Assembly (NCBI GenBank): GCA_036927565.1
Contig: JAYESD010000004.1
Span: forward strand, 167,311,697 to 167,375,696
Origin: Tuctoria greenei
Lineage: Eukaryota; Streptophyta; Magnoliopsida; Poales; Poaceae
DNA: 64,000 nt
Reading direction: 5' to 3'
Within the stretch, counting starts at the first letter, position 1. Each line of letters starts with the position of its first letter. The notes under the pieces are model-generated. The model was given only the letters and a program-made list of their open reading frames with translations. It was not told where the DNA came from and did not search any database. Below are positions 41,844 through 53,619 of the stretch, piece after piece. A program made the position numbers and the translations under genes.

Positions 41844-43883
41844 TTACAAAGGCAATGCTCTCCTTGCTATTTTTATATCTTTTAGCATATTGCTTTTCAC
41901 CATAAGAATAACTAATGCCATATTTGACATTAGGAGGTCTTGTGACCAAGGATGCTTGTCCTTGGTAGAGGTTGACTTTTCCTTCAAGCTAGTGTTAGTT
42001 TTAGCACATGAACAAATAATGGCAGCTTCAGTTTTAAGTGATTGAGAAGGTGAACGTGAAGAGGATGAGTGGTCACTTTGTTTGAGTGACTCAACTTGTA
42101 CCTCAAGGATTTTGTTAACCTTGGATAGGTTAGCAAGTTCGTCGTTGATGGTGGTGTTTGAGTTGCTTAACTTCAAGTAAGCTTCCTTGCTTGAGGCTAA
42201 CTCAAGTTCCAGTGACTTGCCTTGCTCCTTTTCAAGTTCGAGAAGTTTGTCAAGTTCAAGATATTCCTCCTTTTGGGATATAATCATATCTTCTTGACGG
42301 TTGATTAACCTCTCCTTCTAAACAAGCTGGTCAAGTAGGAATTTCATTTTTGTTGTTGTTTTCTTATCTAAGCCAACGAGCATGTCTTCATTATCACTAG
42401 CAACTTCACTATCACTAGAATATGAATGCAAGGAAGAGGATTTGATTGTTACCTTTCGTTTACCTTCCTTTGCCATGAGGCAAGTGTTGTTGCCCTTCCA
42501 TGCGCTGAGATTTGGGAAGAGGGTTGACTTCTTAGTTGTCTTCTCGATGGCTATGCTAGCCATCATCTCTTCCTCTTCGGATGAGGACTCATCATTTGAG
42601 TACCACTCCTTTCCTAGATGCGCTTGTCCAGCTTGCTTCTTCTTCTTAATGAATTTCTTGGGTTGAGGTCTTGTTTCCTTTGTTTTCTTCTTGTTTTCTT
42701 TGTATGGGCAATCAACTATAAAGTAGTCATATTCACCACAGTTATAGCATGCCCGCCTCAACTTTGGTCTTGACTTCTCCTTATATTTTCCTTCACTTGA
42801 TTTCCCCCCTAGTCTTTTCTTCATCACTTTCTTGAATCTCTTCATAAAGAGGATCATGTCATCTTCATCAATGTCGCTGCTCTCGTCATTGCTGTCCTCT
42901 TCTTGTTGAGCTTCTCGAGCTTTTTTAGACAAGGGCTTGCAAGTGGACTTCAAAGCGACTCCTTTCTTCTTTGCTGAGGTGAGGTCGACAATCTCCTTGA
43001 CATGCTTTGCCTGCTTTTCCATCATCTCTAAATTGATGATTTTCCCAAGTAGCTCATCCGGGGTCATTTTATTGTACCCGGGACTTTCTCTAATTATCGA
43101 GCACAAGGTGACGTTGCGAGACATGAAAGCTCTTAGGATGAGCTTCACCACCTCATGATCGTTCCACTTCTTGCTTCCGTATGCTCGAACCTTGTTGATG
43201 AGCATCTTTAACCTGTTGTACATGTCTTGTGGTGACTCATCTTCTTCTATGGCGAATCTTCCCAATTCTCCTTCGATCATTTCGATCTTCGCTTCTCGCA
43301 CATGACGGTTGCCTTCATGTGCGGTTTGTAGTGTATCCCAAATTCCTTTCGCAATCTCGAGCCCATCCACCTTGGTGAACTCGCCCTGACTCAGAGAGGA
43401 TGTAATGACTGCTGCAGCTTGGGCATTTCGATGGATTGCTTGCTCTTGGCTAGGCGTGAGCTCCTCATCATCGTCAGGGATATCTATTTCTATAACCACA
43501 ATGTGCCACAAGCTTGGATTTAGTGTGATCAAGTGCATTTTCATGTTTTGCCTCCACATTGAGTAGTCATTGCCATATAAGTGTGGGACCTTTCAAAGGG
43601 GAATAGATAGGTAATGATTATTGTTGGAATTTAAACGATCGTAACTAAAAGGATATCGGGAGTAGTCGGTGTGACTACCCCCCTTCTTCTTCTTCTCGTC
43701 CTCGACCTTCACTTTCACTTTCGAGAGTGCTTTCTTCCTTAGGAGCGCCTTTAGTTCAAGCGTCTCCTCATCATCGTCCTCGAAGTCCTGTATAGCATCA
43801 AGGAGCTTTTCCAAATTTTTAGCGTTTTCGTCTTTAACCTTCTCTTGGTTGAGACTCGTGTGCGCATCATTCATGTGTGACAT
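41844..43883 (-). pseudogene. Sirevirus-like gag, stops in frame
   Basis: A single frame runs from MSHMNDAHTSLNQEK at 43883. It meets TGA at 43593-43595, then resumes with the copia Gag (UBN2-type) region: WRQNMKMHL, EIAKGIWDTLQTAHEG, MYNRLKMLINKV. A Lys-rich segment and one zinc knuckle follow, reading CYNCGEYDYFIVDC, in which the His ligand is replaced by Tyr. A TAG at 42318-42320 is followed in the same frame by a long coiled coil (LDKLLELEKEQGKSLELEL). Long, coiled-coil-bearing Gag proteins are typical of Sireviruses. Confidence 0.8.
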
Positions 43884-43920
43884 GTTCTCTTCAAGCGATT
43901 AGTCTCTTGCGAAGAGTCCT

Positions 43921-43932
43921 GCTCTGATACCA
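43921..43932 (-). promoter_or_regulatory. Primer-binding site of the Sirevirus-like element
   Basis: TGGTATCAGAGC on the minus strand, complementary to the 3' end of initiator methionine tRNA, two bases inside the 5' LTR. Confidence 0.85.
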
Positions 43933-43934
43933 AT

Positions 43935-45322
43935 TGAATGTGGCCTAGAGGGGGGTGAATAGGCCTTTTTGAAATTTAGTCGGAACATGCAACACTTAAC
44001 AAACTGATCAAATCCTGAGATATCGGACTAGTCCGGTAGAGTGTGGACTAGTCCGGTGCGTGCGGACTAGATTGATCTAGTTTGATCAATGATTTCAATT
44101 CAAGCACAGTATGTAGCGGAAAATAGTATGTAACTTGCAAGTATTGAGTCAATGAAGTTAAGTGTAGTGCAAATTAGCTTTGATATGAATGTTCTAACGT
44201 AAGATGGACAAAATCAATCAAACCCTAGAATATGATATGAGAAACTTTAAGAACAAGTTTGACACACGATTTTATCCCGTGGTTCGGCTCCCAAAGAGGC
44301 AACCTACATCCACGTTGAGGAGCCCACGAAAGGATCGGGTCTTCACTGACCCTAACGTTGTCGAATCGCCACGAAGGCCAATTCTTCTTCCACTATCACA
44401 AAGGGGCAATCACCAAGTTCAAGGGGCCTTCTCACAAGTTGAGGGCTCCCCAAGATTACAATTCAAACACCACCAAGAACACACTCGTAAGATCGACATT
44501 AAAACAACAGGAGTGTGTTAGAGATCAAACCCAAGAGCTCAAACGTGTGTAATTGTGTCTCTCCTTTGATCCAAAGTGAATCCTCAAGGGATTGATCTTT
44601 CTTACGTTGGATTGCGTGGAGTGATGTGTTTTCTAGGATCTTGGAGGGTGTGACTACGCAGGGGGTCGAGAGAGTTGATAGTTGGGCCATGCACATCTAT
44701 TTATATTAGGGTTTTCAAAAGTTACCGTTAGGGTTTTGAAGGTCCGGACTAGTCCATGGTAGAGTCCGGACTAGTCCGGTGTGCGGCGTGGAGGAAACCC
44801 TAAGTGTCCAGAAATATCGGACTTGTCCGGCTCGGAGCGGACTTGTTCGATATTAGTCAGAAAGGTTTCTGTACTTGTCCGTGGTGATATCAGACTTGTC
44901 CGGTGTGGTGATGCCCTTAGTGAATATAGGAAAAGTCCGCACTTGGAGGACTTGTCCGATTTTAGTCAGAGGCATTATCAGACTAGTCCGCATAGGCTGG
45001 ACTTGTCCGAACCTGTCTAGAGAGGATATCGGACTAGTTCGGTGTATATCGGACTAGTCCGTTTGTCCTGTGAAATGTGAAGTATGTGAGGATTTTTATG
45101 CTTGAGCTCTTGGGATGCGTTACACCAACACACTCCCTATACAATGATGTATTCTATTCAGCTATTGAGCTCTTTTCTGAATTGATCCGCTTTCTCCTTT
45201 CTTTTTGGCGCTTTCTTCATTCTTTCATTAAAACCTGCACTCATCTCAATAATATGGTCAGGATCTCATTTGTTTGTCATAAATCAACCAAAACCCACAA
45301 GGGATGCCTAGATGCACTTTCA
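43935..45322 (-). repeat. 5' LTR of the Sirevirus-like element
   Basis: 1388 bp, paired with 23942-25347; palindrome cluster at 44740-45065. Confidence 0.9.
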
Positions 45323-46750
45323 ATTGCCATGCAAGAAGAGTTAGAAAATTTTGAAAGAAATAATGTTTGGAAACTTGTACCTCCACCTCAAGATCACACT
45401 TTAATTGGAACTAAATGGGTGTTTAAAAATAAACAAAGTGGGGATGGGGTTGTGATTAGGAATAAGGCTAGATTGGTTGCTCAAGGTTTCACACAAATTG
45501 AAGGTCTAGATTTTGATGGAACTTTTGCTCCTGTTGCTAGATGAGAAGCCATAAGAATTTTGTTAGATTTTGCTACATCTAAAGGTTTCAAGTTATATCA
45601 AATTGATGGAAAAAGTGCTTTTCTTAATGGCTACATAGATGAGGAGGTTTATGTCAAGCTACCACCGGGTTTTGAAAATCCAAATTTTCCTAATCATGTT
45701 TTCAAACTGTCCAAAGCCTTGTACGGTCTCAAACAAGCCCCTAGAGCATGGTATGATAGATTAAAAACATTCTTACTTGAAAAGGGGTTTACCATGGTCA
45801 AGGTCGATAAAACTCTTTTTGTGCTTAAGCATGGCAATGACTCATTGTTCGTTCAAGTGTATGTGGATGATATTATCCTTGGCTGTGCTTCTCATGATCT
45901 TGTGTGTTTTAAGCTATGATGAGTTCAAAATTTGAGATGAGTATGATGGGAGAACTCACGTACTTTTTGGGGCTGCAAATCAAGAAAACCAAGGAAGGTA
46001 CCTTTGTGCATCAAATGAAGTATAGAAGAGACCTTCTTAAGTTCTTCAACATGGACAAAAGCAAGACTCTTCGGACGACAATGGGTACAGCAACGACACT
46101 TGAACTTGATGAAGATGGTGAACCCGTCGATCAAAAAGAATATAAAAGCATGATTGGATCACTTTTACCTCACGACATCAAGACCGGACATACAATTCAG
46201 CGTATGTCTTTGTGCCCGGTTTCGAGCTTCCTCACATACTTCACATCGTCAAGCCATCAAAAGGATTCTCAGGTACTTACATGGAACTCAAGAATTTGGC
46301 ATTTATCATCCTTCTTCCTCAATCGTTACTTTCAAAGCGTTTTCGGATGCTGATTTTGGGGGTTGTAGGTTTGATAGGAAAAGTACTTCCGGTGCTTGTC
46401 ATTTTCTTGTTAATTCACTTGTTGCTTGGTCCTCTAGAAAACAAAACTTAGTTGCACAATCCACAACCGAATCTGAATGTGTAGCTGCTGCTAGCGCTTG
46501 CTCACAAATTATTTGGATTGTTCAAACACTTAAGGACTATGGGGTTGATCTAGATAGTGTTCCACTATTTTGTGACAACATAAGTGCCATTTGCATTGCT
46601 AAAAACCCCGTGCAACATTCTAAAACAAAGCAGATTGACATTAGGTATCACTTTCTCCGTGATAATGTTGAAAAAGGAAACATTGTGCTTGGCTGATATT
46701 TTCACAAAACCTTTGGATTTCACTCGTTTTTGTTTCATTTGTAGTGAATA
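45323..46750 (+). pseudogene. Copia-A pol, reverse transcriptase and RNase H
   Basis: RT motifs: NVWKLVPPP, GTKWVFKNK, TQIEGLDFD, YQIDGKSAFLNG and the catalytic YVDDIILG near 45865. A TGA at 45542 and shifts at about 45900 and 46165 break it. Compared with copia-B there is a 2-bp deletion near 46168. RNase H keeps DADFGGC, TTESECVAA, CDNISAICIA and the HFLRDNVEKG end. Confidence 0.85.
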
Positions 46751-47781
46751 GGGGTTATGCATCTTCATGGCTTATATTGAGGGGGAGTTTTGAAACTTGG
46801 GAAGTCTATGTGTGAATCTGAATTTGAAATAATATGAGCATAATATTTCATACATATATGACTTTGTGATTCCTTTTACATGCTGAAAGTTCTTACTACA
46901 TTACTCATGTTATACATTTTGTAATTTTTTCCATGACTAGTAATTGGAATAATTACTTACACTAAATCTGGTCATGATCGAACTTTCTTGCTATTTTTGA
47001 ACTTGTTGCATGATCACAAGTGCTTTTAATCTTAAAGAATTAATCAAGTAAGCAACTCACATGTTCAGTTTTTATGTTCAAATAAAAATGAGAAAAGACA
47101 AGAGAATATGCATGCATCACACTTCTTATTTTGAGATGGCTTATCATTGCACTTAGATATGAACTTGGAATAAGTTGTGTATGACTAAAACCATGTCCTT
47201 AAGCTTCTGTTTTTCAAATGACATAGGCTTCGCTTTGTTGGTTAGAATAAGGCAGATGCGCGAATAATCTCTTGCAAATTTCATAGTCAAATTTTTTTCT
47301 TAAAAGAAAAAAAATTGCAGCAACAAGTGTCATGCTTTTCAAGTCTTGAAATGGTTAAGTTTGTGAGATCATGACTTGCTTAAATTGAAAATTACACTTG
47401 ATCTCTAGCATGGCTTACACTACTTTATGTATATCATTGATGTGATAGTGTAAGTTACTTGATAGTATGATTTGGATGAGCTTCATTTTATATGTCTATG
47501 TTATAATATGCTCATAACAATTAAAATTTCTCTTTTGTACCTTGCTGAATACATTGTCAAAGGGGGAGAAATCGATCTCTCATTGCACATATTCACAAGT
47601 GTTTTTGGCACGATTCTTCTCAACGGAGAATTTTTTGTTTTTCTACTTTTTTTTATTTCTGGTTTACAAAGTGGGAGAAATATGCATAGGGGGAGAATTT
47701 TGTTTTCAAAACTTTTCATGTGAATAAGCCAATGTTCGGATTTTAAGTGGTGTTGCCAATGCAATTCATCAAGGGGGAGAT
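46751..47781 (+). promoter_or_regulatory. 3' non-coding region of copia-A with multiple PPTs
   Basis: AT-rich, no gene. GGGGGAG tracts at 46781, 47562, 47689 and 47773; the last (AAGGGGGAGAT) abuts the 3' LTR. Repeated PPTs suggest copia-A/B are also Sirevirus relatives. Confidence 0.7.
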
Positions 47782-49589
47782 TGTGAGATCTATGTGTGCT
47801 GAATACATTGGCTTTGATGATAAAAGTTTTGAATACTATCAAAACACCTTTTTAACAAGGTCTGACACTAGGTCCGAGCTCCTGCAAGGTCCGGCTTGTT
47901 TAGGGTAGCTCCAGCAAGGTCTGACGTAAGGTCCGACTTGCTTTGTCTAGGTCCGACATGTTTTTGGGAAGCTTCGGTGAATTTTGTTTTTAGCTGCGAC
48001 ATATAGTTGATAGCTCCGACATGTCTTTATTAAGCTCTGACTTGCTTTTTCTAGCTCCGGCTTTTGGGTTGACTAGTTCCGACTAGCTTTGGTAAGCTCC
48101 AGCGCTAGGTCCGACTAGCTTTGGTGAGCTCCGATGCTAGGTCTGTCGAGTTTTGGTAAGCTCCGGCTCAAGCTCCGGTTAGTTTTTGCAAGGCTCGGAG
48201 CTTGATCGCAATGTTCCTACTTTTACTGTGAAATGTTTCGAACTTGTTTATATTCTTGGAAAGTTTGCTTAGTATTCTTTTACTAAGTTTTTGATGTGTG
48301 TTGGCTGATCATGGTGGTTATGATTTATATCATTTTGCTATGGTTTGCAACATGCTGATGTGAAGTGCTCACGTAAGATGTTGTGGTTTTGGAACTGACG
48401 AGAGTCAAGTCGAGGACTTGTGCTCGGAAGTATTGGTTGTTTGTTCATGTACAGGTGTTTCTTGAGTTCAAGACACGGCTAGTGACGGGATCCATTGGAC
48501 TAGTCTCAAGGAGGAGATGAGGTACCAACAACCAAGTTCAGGAGGAATTGTGGTTGAGCTGATCAGGAGGTCACGCAGGGTGATTGAATTAAGGGCAGTG
48601 CATATGAAGGAAACTGGATGTCGAAGGAAGGTGTTCCCAAGTATGCATGCAGTGCATGACGTTGCAACATGGTTCCGAAGACGAGTTATGGAAGGAAAGA
48701 TCTGGTTGGAAGGATCGGATCGTATCAGATGATGACTTTGGCTGCAGCGGAGTCGGTTATGGATCGAATATGGAAAATATCGAGTTGGTTATGATAGGAT
48801 TTCGTGTGGGTCACGAATTTGAGTTGTTTTAGGAATGTGTGATACGTTTCTATGGTGTTTGGAAGTATTGAGATTGCTTCTATCTGCGTATAGAAGAGTC
48901 TTGAGCAGTTATAGAATGTTTGGATTCGTGAATTGAGTAGCATTAGAGTACTAGTTAGAGTTGAGTTGGCCTTCGGGCTGGATACAAAGGCAAGGGACGC
49001 CAGAGCACGTGGTAGATGACTTCTGGGACTGTTGCTCTTATGTTCTATTGAATAAAGATTGTAGTTTAAAGGAACTTTTGTGCCTCGTTTGTCCGACTTG
49101 TTTTCGTCAAGTATTTGTCGTCGAGTTTCTGCACAGCACTACTTTGCTTCGGTGGTTTTATAATAACTCGAGTTTAACAGATCCGATTGATGTGATTCTT
49201 TTTGGGTTGTCTTCAAAACTTGATTTTCTATCATATGTGAAAATTTCACGATCATTGGATTTGTAGTTTTTGATCTACACGAGTTTGTTTGTAGTGTTCT
49301 AGAACTGTTTTTCTCTGGTAGAACAGATTGACCTTTGTTCGATCTTTCGGTCGTATCTTGAGTTTCTCTCGACGAATTTTCGTCATTCTTGTTGTGTCAT
49401 CTCCGTGACTTGATTCTCTACAATCTATACTAGTTTTGTCAAAGTTGAACACGTTTAGTTTAGTCACACACACTGTTTCTTTAACAGATCGGTTTTTTGC
49501 CGAAGGGTCTTTTTGTTGCTTCCACTGAAAAGTTTTAATCTACCATTCACCCCCCTCTGGTAGCTTTAGACGTGATCTTGGATCCTACA
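47782..49589 (+). repeat. 3' LTR of copia-A
   Basis: Starts TGTGAGATC, ends GATCCTACA, 1808 bp; homologous to 53620-55384. Contains degenerate AGGTCCGAC/AGCTCCG repeats at 47870-48200. Confidence 0.85.
47870..48200. repeat. Degenerate GGTCCGACTAGCTTTGG minisatellite in the LTR
   Basis: Roughly ten imperfect units alternating TAGGTCCGACT and AAGCTCCGG. The same block occurs at 53690-54010 in the copia-B LTR with different unit order. Confidence 0.75.
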
Positions 49590-50485
49590 CTTCCGGATTC
49601 CTGTAGGGTGATGAATTCCTTGAAGAGCGGCAGAGAGGACCTCACACACACCTACATTTCACAAAGGTGGACGAAGATCGCCACCAACAAAATGGAATGT
49701 GGGGTGAGATGTCGACGCTGCAACCCATATACCTCCAGCAGCATCAGGAGAAAGGAAGAAACTGGAGGAACTAACCCAACCATAGCATAATCCGTGAAGG
49801 AAAGACGATGTTTCCGGAGCTTTTCTTGTTGAAAGGAAGGCTATCGCAGCACATCATGTTGTTAAAACGAGAATCTTGCCAGCCCATCAGATTCTGAACT
49901 GTCACAATATCTCTCTTGTTGACAAGCTTGAAGCGGAGAAGTCCGGCATCCAACGCTGCAAGCAGAAGAAAATGGAGAACACGGGGCAAAGAAGGAAGCA
50001 GAAAGATCTATTCGCAAGGAAGCAGATGAGAGCATAAGAGTTTCTTTGCTACGATAACTTCCTCTTTTAACTATTCTCTGTGATGCTTGGAAGGCAACTG
50101 CACGCGGAACTTGTTTACGCTCTACATGATTACCTTCGCTGATGACTAGGGGGTCTGGGTCCACTTGACAAACGAGTCGCACCAGGTGAACACATGTCAT
50201 GATGAGGAGCCAAGAGGAACCTCAGTAAGGTGGCCTTGTAGGGCTATAGAGATTGCGCTGGGAACCGATACAGAAATCGTATTAGGAACCGGCATTCTTC
50301 AATGCGTGAGATCTGCATGCAATGCATCACGCCTACCAAATCAGGAAAGGCCACATATCGACTGTACGGGAACGTACCATCGCTTCAACTGCCTAAGTCA
50401 AAAGTCAAAGCAACAACGCAGGAAGACTTGGTGATGGCCCCAACTACGGGATCGAAACCTCCCCCGAGGTGGGCCTGGGGGCCAC
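49590..50485 (+). other. 3' internal end of a Gypsy-like element (no gene recognised)
   Basis: Anonymous internal sequence leading into a PPT (GAGGTGGGCCTGGGGG, 50466-50481) and a LTR that starts TGTCGGTACC. No domain recognised in any frame. Confidence 0.4.
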
Positions 50486-51775
50486 TGTCGGTACCGTATA
50501 GACTAGGTACCCCGCATACAAGGAAAAGAGGTGCTAGGTCCAACCTTCCAAGAGAGAAGACATTTAGGGGTCACGTGTCCTGCAGTTTCGGACCCGCCTC
50601 CCTGCTGGGTATGGCTCCAGTGCTGCCATGTGACTGCAGCTCCAGAGCCGCCTCCCTGCTAAGGATGGCTCTGGTGCTGCCACGTGTCCTGCAGCTCCGG
50701 ACCTACCTCCCTTGTAAGAATGGCTCTGGTGCTGCCACGTGTCCTGCAGCTCCGGACTCGCTTCACTGCTGAGGATGGCTCTAGTGGTGCCACGTGTCCT
50801 GCAGATCTAGACCTGCCTCCCTGCTAAGGGTGGCTCCAGAGCTGCCGCGTGTCTTGTGGATCTAGACTTTTCCTCTCGAGTGAGGAGGGCCCCTTAGTCT
50901 CCACCTGTCCAAGACAGCGTGGGAATTCAAAACCATAAATCTGCCCCTTCAAGAACAGGTCAACGTGTCATTAACTCTGCATCAATTACGCACGATCAGC
51001 GGGGTCTTCAGGCATAGTAACATTGCCATCAAGGCGCGTTAATATGCAATTAAATCATTATTAAGTGTTATCAGTACCAAGGAGATTGGGTACCCTCGCA
51101 TATAGAATAAAAGTGTCTAAGTGTCCTGCCTCCCCGTTGAGGCATGACCCTCTGGCACCTCTTGTCTAGCTGGCTCAGACCTCGCCCCTCTTCAAGAGCA
51201 GGCTTCGGACCCTGCCACATGGACCTCAAGACGGGACCCAACACCCCCAAAGAAACGGGCTCCCACGTGTCCAGCGGGACAGGACGCCACTCCTCCATAG
51301 GAGCGGGATCCAGTGCCGCCACAAGGCCCGTAGCTCCGGACTGGCCTCCCACGCGGAGGCGAGCTCCGGAACCACCATGTGTCCCATAGTGCCAAAACCT
51401 CAACTCTCCTAGAGATAGGATTCGGGGTTGCCACATGGCCCGCAGTATAGGAACTAGCCGCCCCCGCTAAGGCTGGCTCCGATGCTGCAACGCGTCCTGC
51501 AACTTGCCCTGAACTTTAGGCTGTGGGAGTTAAGAGGTGGTGCGCCCTGTCTAAATTGGGCATTGAAGATACACGCCTTTCCCAGGCGCACAGCGCGGCA
51601 CACGCCTCATGTCAGGTACCGATGTGCCCAATCGCATCATAGTGAAGACGTCGTAGGCCTACCCCACTCTGCCAAGTGAATAGCTTACAGTGATAAGACA
51701 GTTGCATGGGACATTCCCTGCCATCATCAACGACTACACATGGGCTACTGGCGTCTGAAGCGGTAAGACGGCTAT
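50486..51775 (+). repeat. Gypsy-like LTR (3' limit uncertain)
   Basis: The PPT followed by TGTCGGTACC marks the LTR start. It has C-rich sequence and tandem repeats with CACGTG boxes. The right end is not marked by a clear CA plus duplication; composition changes near 51775. Confidence 0.5.
50568..50870 (+). repeat. 55-bp tandem repeats with G-boxes
   Basis: About five units of ~55 bp sharing GCTGCCACGTGTCCTGCAGC and CTCCCTGCTAAG. CACGTG cores at 50572, 50681, 50736 and 50791. CACGTGTC is also an ABRE-type core. Confidence 0.8.
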
Positions 51776-53619
51776 AACACCCTCATTTTTATCCATCATG
51801 CATTCCATACATTCTTATACATGTTAAACATTAAGAACAAAAAAGGAAACAAGTTTAAAATGAATTAGAACCAAAACAACAGTTAAAAGTCTGTGTCAGT
51901 GCGGACTTGTCCGGACTAGGCCCCGGTCTAGTACGATTTTCCCTCTGTTGTTTTTCGAACTTATCTGCTTCTTGCTGCGGATTAGTCCGAAAATGTTTTT
52001 GTTGTTTCCCGGCCTTGTCTATTCTCATGTACGGACTAGTCTGATCTTTGCTACTAGAACTTTTCGGAGTTGTCCAGTAATTCCTCATTTTGGTCCAGTT
52101 TTTGAAAAATTGGACAAACCTCTGGACTTGACTAGCCCCATACCAAACTTGGCAGTTTTGCTTTCTGGTCCAGATCGGACTTGTCTAGACGTCCAACAGA
52201 CTTGTCCGTTCTAGTCTTTGTACCCGATCGGACTTGTCCGACCTCTGTGCAGACTAGTCCAGTGTGCGTGACTCAGATTCTATTTTTTTCCTCCACGACA
52301 TGTTATTTGGTATTTGCCTTAAGTGGGCCCATGAATGCCGTGCCCAACCTCTATGGAGCCCATGTGGGACCCCACCAAGGCCTCCATTGCCTTATACTTG
52401 GATTCTACCAAACCCTACCTCCTACAACCTATATAAACACCCCACCACCCACCCTTTTATCTATTTTCCACATTAGAAGAAACTCCTAACCCTAGTTCTT
52501 CGAAGCCACCATTGAGGAGAAAGGAGCTCGCAACCAGGGGAAGGAGGAGGAAGATAGGAGGATCCAGCAAGATCGATCTTTGTCAACTCATCAACATCAT
52601 CGACAATTCTCCACCAATTCTTCACCACCAACCCTAGATGTCAAGATCCAAGTGTTTCACCCAAATCTCGACCCTTGAGTTGTTGAATTCAAGGTAATTA
52701 CCTTATATCATCTCTCTACGTCAATCTTGGTCCCATATTCATCTCAAACCATGCTCTAATTGGAAATTCGCCAAAACCCTAGATATAACGGACTTGTTCG
52801 GTCCTAGTGCGAACTAGTCCGATTTCCTTTCTGCTCTAGAATGGACATGTCTGGCCCTAGTGCGGACTAGTCCGGTCCTTCGGTTCTGAAAATTCATGGA
52901 ACTTCTTTAATATCCTCCAAAATGACTTAAAACTTGTTCTAACACGTAATACTTAATTGTAACTAGTTAGTAATGATAGCAACTTGATAACCTTCATTAC
53001 CACATAATTAAATCAATCATGCATATCATGGCATATTGAGTAATATATGAGCATTTATTTATTTTAATGTTTGTTTTGTATGTTTATTGTGCGGAATAGA
53101 AGGTTTTGCTCTAGAGGGTGTTGTCAAGGACCTCCAGCACCAGAACTTTGAAGTTTCTGATCCAAACTAGTCTCAAGAGAAAGGCAAGTGTCCTTGATCA
53201 TTTTGATCCTGTTTTTTAAATGTTTTGTTTACAAAATTGCATGCTTGTGTCAAATCGATAGGAGACCCATGACAGGTGTTTACTAGTCTTGCTTGACCAT
53301 CCTTGTCGCTTGGGATATATTGTAGAGAGCCAGGAAGGGTATTTTTATTTATTTGCTTTGCTCTAATTAATTGGGATGGGGAAACAACCAAATGGCTTAA
53401 CTATGAATTAATGCACCTATGGATGATGTGAATTGATGAATATAGTTAATTGGTAAAATGGAACTTGGGAGATCTAATCAAGCATGGTTTGTGGATTGGG
53501 TTGGAAGATATGGTGGTTTTGCTTGCCTTAGATCCAAGAAATGGTTCATGTGAGAATAAGCCAGGATAACAGTGCCACAACAAGGCCAAGTATGGGTGCA
53601 GCTTAGCCAATTAATTAGG
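51776..53619. other. Unclassified repeat with GGACTAGTCC palindromes
   Basis: No supported gene. CGGACTTGTCCG/CGGACTAGTCCG-type motifs at 51900-52260 and 52790-52880 recall the Sirevirus LTR, but the flanking sequence does not match it. Probably a solo or partial LTR of another family. The copia-B LTR begins at 53620. Confidence 0.45.

Larger units (their letters stand above)
23942..45322 (-). mobile_element. Sirevirus-like copia retroelement, complete but decayed, nested in copia-A
   Basis: LTRs 45322-43935 (5') and 25347-23942 (3') start TGAATG and end TTTCA on the plus strand. The 5-bp target duplication ATTGC is present at 23937-23941 and 45323-45327. Minus-strand order is LTR, PBS, gag, protease, integrase, RT, RNase H, extra ORF, PPT, LTR, the copia order. 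Multiple GGGGGAG tracts before the 3' LTR, palindrome-rich LTRs and an additional 3' ORF point to the Sirevirus group. A 9984-bp CACTA element is inserted in pol. All genes are broken. The LTRs differ by many substitutions and small indels, so the insertion is not recent. Confidence 0.9.
45323..49589 (+). mobile_element. Copia-A, right part with 3' LTR
   Basis: The element resumes after the ATTGC duplication with RT, RNase H, a 3' non-coding region and a 1808-bp LTR. Confidence 0.85.

Noticed and set aside
50302..51436. Several 80-156-codon frames in the Gypsy-like LTR
   Set aside because: Composition-driven frames over the 55-bp repeats; no domain similarity in any of them.
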